From: a bacterium
GTDB lineage: Bacteria > 4484-113 > JALSIF01
Assembly: GCA_026981635.1 (NCBI GenBank)
Contig: JALSIF010000253.1
Location: 1-12,521 of the forward strand
Length of the DNA stretch: 12,521 bases
Reading direction: 5' to 3'
Shown: piece by piece, positions 9,569-12,521 of the stretch
How the letters are laid out: every line of letters starts with the position of its first letter
Numbering within the stretch: the stretch's first letter is position 1
The notes under the pieces: model-generated
What the model was told of the DNA's origin: nothing
Seen by the model: the letters and a program-made list of their open reading frames with translations, nothing else
Database searches by the model: none
Program-made: the position numbers and the translations under genes

Positions 9569-9591
9569 ACGGGCAGGGGACGGGGGTCCAA
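9561..9591 (-). promoter_or_regulatory. Candidate promoter of the TPR-J/grpE/dnaK operon
   Basis: On the minus strand TTGGAC (9591-9586) resembles a -35 and TAACCT (9566-9561) a -10. The 19-base spacer is longer than the preferred 17. The site is 29 bases upstream of the GTG start at 9532, giving a leader of about 20-35 bases. Confidence 0.35.
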
Positions 9592-9626
9592 CCCGGGGGA
9601 GGCTGTAAATCCCCCCTCCCCCAGGG
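9592..9626. other. Long G:C inverted repeat in the divergent intergenic region
   Basis: GGGGGAGG (9595-9602) and CCTCCCCC (9615-9622) pair perfectly. CCC (9592-9594) can extend the stem with GGG (9624-9626) past one unpaired A. The 12-base centre contains the only A/T-rich stretch. It lies between the outward-facing promoters and covers the expected -35 of the pilT-like gene, so a regulatory role is possible. Confidence 0.4.
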
Positions 9627-9629
9627 CTG

Positions 9630-9635
9630 TATACT
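9630..9635 (+). promoter_or_regulatory. Candidate -10 for pilT-like gene
   Basis: TATACT is a good sigma70 -10 match, 53 bases before the ATG at 9689. No -35 matches at 17 bases; TGTAAA at 9604-9609 is 20 bases away and weak. The expected transcript start is near 9642. Confidence 0.4.
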
Positions 9636-9688
9636 CTGGTAGTAGGAGAGAGTTCCTACACACCTTACCCAAAGCGAGGTGAGGAGAG

Positions 9689-10858
9689 ATGGCGGTTGAC
9701 ATTGACGAAATGCTGGCCCTGGTCAAGGAGCGCAACGCCTCCGACCTGCACATCAGCGAGGGTCGGGTGCCGGCGCTCAGGCAGGAGGGTGACCTGGTCT
9801 ACACCGACTATCCGCCCCTCACGGCGGAGGAAATGGAGCAGATCTGCAAGAAGCTGCTCACCCCCAAGCGGGAGTACCTGCTGGAGGAAGAGAACGAGAT
9901 TGACTTTGCCTATGAGCTTGACGGGGTGGGCCGCTTCAGGGTGAACATCTTTCGCCAGCGGGGTCGGCTGGCCGCCGCCCTGCGGCTGGTGAAGAAGGAC
10001 ATCCTGAGCTTTGAGGAGCTGAACCTCCCCCTGGTGCTGGAGGAGATCGCCCTGGAGCAGAGGGGCATCGTGCTTATCACCGGAACCACCGGCTCGGGTA
10101 AGTCCACCACCCTGGCCACCATGATTGACTACATCAACCAGCGCCGGCCGGTCCACATCATCACCATTGAGGACCCCATTGAGTTCGTCTTTGAGGACAA
10201 GGAGGCGATTATCAACCAGCGTGAGCTTCACGTGGATACCAACAGCTTCGTGGACGCCATCCGCGCCGCCATGCGGGAGGACCCCGACGTGATCATGGTG
10301 GGGGAGATGCGTGACCGGGAGACGGTCACCGCCACCTTCCAGGCGGCACTGACCGGCCACCTGGTCTTTACCACCCTCCACACCCTGGACGTGCCCCGGA
10401 CCATCAACCGAATCATTGACTTCTATCCCGACGAGCTCCAGAAGCAGGCCCGCATCATGCTCTCTGAGACCATCCGGGCGATCATCTCCATGCGGCTTCT
10501 TCCCATGATGGGCGGGGGGCGCATCCCGGCCATGGAGATCATGCGCACCACCGGCCGGATCAGGGAGTACATCGCCGACCCGGAGAAGACCGACCTCATC
10601 CGCAAGGCGATGGAGGAGAACCTGCAGGACGGGATGATCACCTTTGACCTCTACCTGCTCAAGCTCTACAAGGAGGGCAAGATCAGCTACGAGACGGCGC
10701 TCAACGCGGCCAGCTCGCCCCACGACTTCAAGCTGCTTGAGCAGAAGGCGACCGAGATTGAGGTCAAGGGCCGGCGAGATCCCTTTGCCATCAACCGGGA
10801 GATCGCCGAGCGCCTGCAAAAGAGCGAAACCGGCCTTGAACCGGAGCGGGGGATTTAG
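9689..10858 (+). CDS. pilT: PilT/PilU-family type IV pilus retraction ATPase
   Basis: A hexameric secretion ATPase of the PilT branch, 389 residues, expected at the cytoplasmic base of a type IV pilus where it drives pilus disassembly. The N-terminal domain is of PAS-like type (SDLHISEGRVPALRQEGDL). The motifs are Walker A GTTGSGKST (132-140), Asp box IITIEDPIEF (157-166), Walker B VIMVGEMRDRET (201-212) and His box TGHLVFTTLHT (222-232). The C-terminus (GMITFDLYLLKLYKEGKISYETALNAA) resembles PilU more than PilT, which normally carries an AIRNLI motif. It may therefore be a PilU-like or bifunctional member. The start is well supported by GAGGTGAGGAGAG directly upstream. A pilB/gspE-type ATPase begins 1.35 kb downstream. 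No pilin or platform gene (pilC) lies between them. Confidence 0.92.
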   Translation: MAVDIDEMLALVKERNASDLHISEGRVPALRQEGDLVYTDYPPLTAEEMEQICKKLLTPKREYLLEEENEIDFAYELDGVGRFRVNIFRQRGRLAAALRLVKKDILSFEELNLPLVLEEIALEQRGIVLITGTTGSGKSTTLATMIDYINQRRPVHIITIEDPIEFVFEDKEAIINQRELHVDTNSFVDAIRAAMREDPDVIMVGEMRDRETVTATFQAALTGHLVFTTLHTLDVPRTINRIIDFYPDELQKQARIMLSETIRAIISMRLLPMMGGGRIPAMEIMRTTGRIREYIADPEKTDLIRKAMEENLQDGMITFDLYLLKLYKEGKISYETALNAASSPHDFKLLEQKATEIEVKGRRDPFAINREIAERLQKSETGLEPERGI

Positions 10859-10919
10859 AAAGCTGATCAACTATCAACGACCAGCAATTTCGCTCTTAAC
10901 TGAGTTGAATTTCTGTTGT

Positions 10920-11459
10920 TTATGGACCGAACACAATGAGCAGGGTGCCCAGGATGATGAGGACCCAGGGGAGGTCGTGGGGGGAGCCGGTGGCAAAGAG
11001 GGCTATGCCGGCCCCCACCAGTCCACCCCCCAGAGAGATCACCAAGCGGCCCGCCAGAGGCGTGCGGTATAGGCTCGCCTCCTCCCCTGGGGTCAGCGTC
11101 TTACGATAGGGCTTGGGCTTGCGGACGAGGGGGTCCTGGAGCAGGGGGTCAAAGTCTTCAATGAAAAATTTGGGTGCCCCCCGCTCAAAGCCCACCTTCT
11201 CCTGGGCGATGGCCTGGGTGAGGATGAGCTGCTCAATCTCTCTCTTAGTTAGGGGACGGCCCAGCCTACGGTCGTAGGGGGCACCGTAGTACTCCGGGTA
11301 GGAGAGGCGGCGGGGATCAATGGCCTGGTGGGTAAGGCTGCTAGGCTTCTCGCGCCGCTTGGGAGTAATCAAATTGAGCAGCCTCCTGCCCGGAGAGCTT
11401 TTAGCTTTGGCCGGGGGCGGCAAGGAAGGGTCTTGCTTAGGCTGCCTCAAACTACCCAA
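10920..11459 (-). CDS. Unrecognised protein with two C-terminal membrane segments
   Basis: An open frame of 179 codons with the same G/C-ending codon preference as neighbouring genes, so I accept it as coding. The first 130 residues are basic, Pro-rich and apparently soluble, with repeated Pro/Tyr/Arg clusters (RRLSYPEYYGAPYDRRLGRP) and a short amphipathic helix (TKREIEQLILTQAIAQEKVG). Two hydrophobic spans follow (about 137-157 and 164-178), separated by a SPHDLP turn, which makes a C-terminal hairpin anchor with the long N-terminal part probably in the cytoplasm. The start shown is TTG at 11459; TTG three codons later is an alternative, and AGGT lies just upstream. It is convergent with the pilT-like gene and divergent from apt. 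I do not recognise the family. Confidence 0.65.
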   Translation of the reverse strand: MGSLRQPKQDPSLPPPAKAKSSPGRRLLNLITPKRREKPSSLTHQAIDPRRLSYPEYYGAPYDRRLGRPLTKREIEQLILTQAIAQEKVGFERGAPKFFIEDFDPLLQDPLVRKPKPYRKTLTPGEEASLYRTPLAGRLVISLGGGLVGAGIALFATGSPHDLPWVLIILGTLLIVFGP

Positions 11460-11494
11460 TTCTACCTGAGCAGGAAAAGGTGGGTGAAGAGCGC

Positions 11495-11500
11495 TAAGAT
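11495..11500 (+). promoter_or_regulatory. Possible -10 for apt
   Basis: TAAGAT fits the TAnnnT pattern and lies 37 bases before the apt start codon. There is no recognisable -35. Weak candidate in the 78-base divergent gap. Confidence 0.25.
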
Positions 11501-11537
11501 TTAGGCCCTGTGGATCGGTTAGCCTGGGGGTAAGGAT

Positions 11538-12056
11538 ATGGACCTAAAGGACTTCATCGCATCGGTGCCCGACTTCCCCCAGCCGGGGATCATCTTCCGC
11601 GACATCACCCCCCTGCTTCACGACCGGGACGCCCTGATGATCGCCGTGCGGCGGCTGATTGAGCCCTGGACCAGCTGGGATGTGGACTACATCTGTGCGG
11701 TGGAGAGTCGGGGGTTCATCTTCGGCGGGGCGGCAGCCATCCTGCTTGACTGTGGGTTTATACCGGTGCGCAAGAAGGGCAAGCTCCCCCGGGAGACCTT
11801 CGCCTATGAGTATGCCCTGGAGTACGGTTCGGACACGGTGGAGCTCCACAGGGACGCACTGGGAGAGGGGGACCGGGTGCTCATCATTGATGACCTCATC
11901 GCCACCGGCGGCACCGCCTGGGCCACCGCCAAGCTGGTTCAGGAGGCGGGGGCAGAGGTCAAGGGGGCGACCTTCCTCATTGAGCTAATCGAGCTGGGGG
12001 GGAGGAAACGGCTGGAGGAGCTGGGGGTTAGGGTGCACAGCCTGATCAAGTATTGA
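11538..12056 (+). CDS. apt: Adenine phosphoribosyltransferase
   Basis: A purine salvage enzyme that makes AMP and pyrophosphate from adenine and PRPP in the cytoplasm. The 172 residues match the family's normal length and are colinear from end to end. They include the N-terminal signature PDFPQPGIIFRDITPLL (11-27), the substrate loop ESRGFIFGGA (56-65), VRKKGKLP (77-84), the flexible loop with EYALEYGSDTVELH (91-104), and the PRPP-binding motif VLIIDDLIATGGTA (114-127). It ends in HSLIKY, typical of bacterial Apt. The ATG start is supported by GGGGG seven bases upstream. It is flanked by pilus-type ATPase genes with no evident functional link. Confidence 0.96.
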   Translation: MDLKDFIASVPDFPQPGIIFRDITPLLHDRDALMIAVRRLIEPWTSWDVDYICAVESRGFIFGGAAAILLDCGFIPVRKKGKLPRETFAYEYALEYGSDTVELHRDALGEGDRVLIIDDLIATGGTAWATAKLVQEAGAEVKGATFLIELIELGGRKRLEELGVRVHSLIKY

Positions 12057-12059
12057 GCT

Positions 12060-12088
12060 TTGCCGCCGCCCCGGTTTTGGGTTAGAAT
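12060..12088 (+). promoter_or_regulatory. Sigma70-like promoter for the pilB/gspE-type gene
   Basis: TTGCCG (12060-12065) and TAGAAT (12083-12088) are separated by exactly 17 bases, the best promoter match in the window. The -35 starts four bases after the apt stop codon. A start near 12095 would leave a leader of about 110 bases before the ATG at 12207. Confidence 0.6.
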
Positions 12089-12206
12089 GGAGGGCAAGTG
12101 GGAACTTTGTGGCGTGGGGAGGGTCTAGAAGAATCTGCCCGGCGCCAGGCTCGGGTGCTCAGAGAACACTCCACGGGCGTCCGGGTGAGTGAGGAGCGAA
12201 CCCGCC

Positions 12207-12521
12207 ATGCAAAAGAAACTTGGTGACATCCTAGTTGAGGAGGGTGTGATCTCTCTGGACCAGCTGCAGGCCGCCCTGGACCGGCAGCGGGAGACCGGCG
12301 AGCGCCTGGGAAAGGTCATCGTGGAGATGGAGATGGCCACCGAGGACGACATCCAGAAGGCGCTGGCCAAGCAGCTCAACGTGGAGATGGTGGACCTCTA
12401 CGAGGAGCCCATTGACCAGGAGGTGCTGGAGCTGGTCACCCCGGAGATGATCAAACGCCACCAGGCCATCCCGGTCCGCTTTGAGGACGAGAACACCCTG
12501 CTGGTGGCGATGGTGGACCCC
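12207..12521 (+). CDS. PilB/GspE-type secretion ATPase, N-terminal part (3' partial)
   Basis: An ATG with GAGGAG ten bases upstream opens a frame of 105 codons that runs off the right edge without a stop. The sequence is a type II secretion/PilB N-terminal domain (GspE_N or MshEN type). It has two successive motifs, KKLGDILVEEGVISLDQLQAAL and ERLGKVIVEMEMATEDDIQKAL, then LAKQLNVEMVDLYEEP and VTPEMIKRHQAIPVRFEDEN, ending in LLVAMVDP. Full proteins of this kind polymerise type IV pili (PilB) or drive type II secretion (GspE); the ATPase domain lies outside the window, so the two cannot be separated. The paired RLG-type motifs resemble those that bind cyclic di-GMP in MshE, but the second lacks the usual Gly (Glu in VEMEMATE). 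Confidence 0.85.
   Translation, partial: MQKKLGDILVEEGVISLDQLQAALDRQRETGERLGKVIVEMEMATEDDIQKALAKQLNVEMVDLYEEPIDQEVLELVTPEMIKRHQAIPVRFEDENTLLVAMVDP

Noticed and set aside
9541-9570. CIRCE-like halves (GCGCTAA and TTAGCAC) before the chaperone operon
   Set aside because: CIRCE reads TTAGCACTC-N9-GAGTGCTAA. Here the halves are in the opposite order and incomplete, so HrcA control is not supported.
9665-10870. 401-codon open frame antisense to the pilT-like gene
   Set aside because: Shadow of a fully conserved PilT family gene; no recognisable domain and a skewed composition.
10859-10919. A/T-richer gap after the pilT-like gene with TCAACT and AGTTGA arms
   Set aside because: A 6-bp stem with a 30-base loop is within chance; no terminator can be called.

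Overview
The window is GC-rich bacterial chromosomal DNA with dense, short-spaced genes and strong third-position G/C bias in every reading frame I accept. Charged, Glu/Arg-rich proteins suggest, without proving, a thermophile. The gene set includes type IV pilus or type II secretion ATPases, a FixC-type flavoprotein and a DnaK/GrpE pair. None of these is diagnostic of a phylum, so I leave the lineage open.

Layout. (1) 1-2126, plus strand: a 5'-truncated FliH/YscL-like coiled-coil protein, then a FixC-family flavoprotein:quinone oxidoreductase without visible fixA, fixB or fixX. (2) 2185-9532, minus strand, read right to left: a 1335-residue TPR protein ending in a J-like domain, grpE, a short Hsp70, and a small zinc-ribbon/TPR protein with a C-terminal membrane anchor. 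All four appear to form one operon. (3) 9533-9688: a divergent regulatory region. (4) 9689-10858, plus: a PilT/PilU-type ATPase. (5) 10920-11459, minus: an unrecognised protein with two C-terminal membrane segments. (6) 11538-12056, plus: adenine phosphoribosyltransferase. (7) 12207 to the right edge, plus: the N-terminus of a PilB/GspE-type ATPase behind a good sigma70-like promoter.

The most interesting part is region 2. It encodes an Hsp70 and its nucleotide exchange factor but no ordinary J protein. The only J-like domain lies at the end of the giant TPR solenoid, and its HPD tripeptide is replaced by Asn-Pro-Glu. A second TPR protein, predicted to be membrane anchored, closes the operon. 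I infer a dedicated chaperone module in which large TPR scaffolds bring clients or a membrane site to a specialised Hsp70, either with an altered J stimulation or with a J protein encoded elsewhere. A perfect palindrome overlaps the putative promoter of the operon, and a second promoter-plus-inverted-repeat arrangement lies just before the Hsp70 gene, so the module may be regulated at two points.

No rRNA, tRNA, CRISPR array, insertion sequence or attachment site was found. No gene-free stretch exceeds 160 bases.
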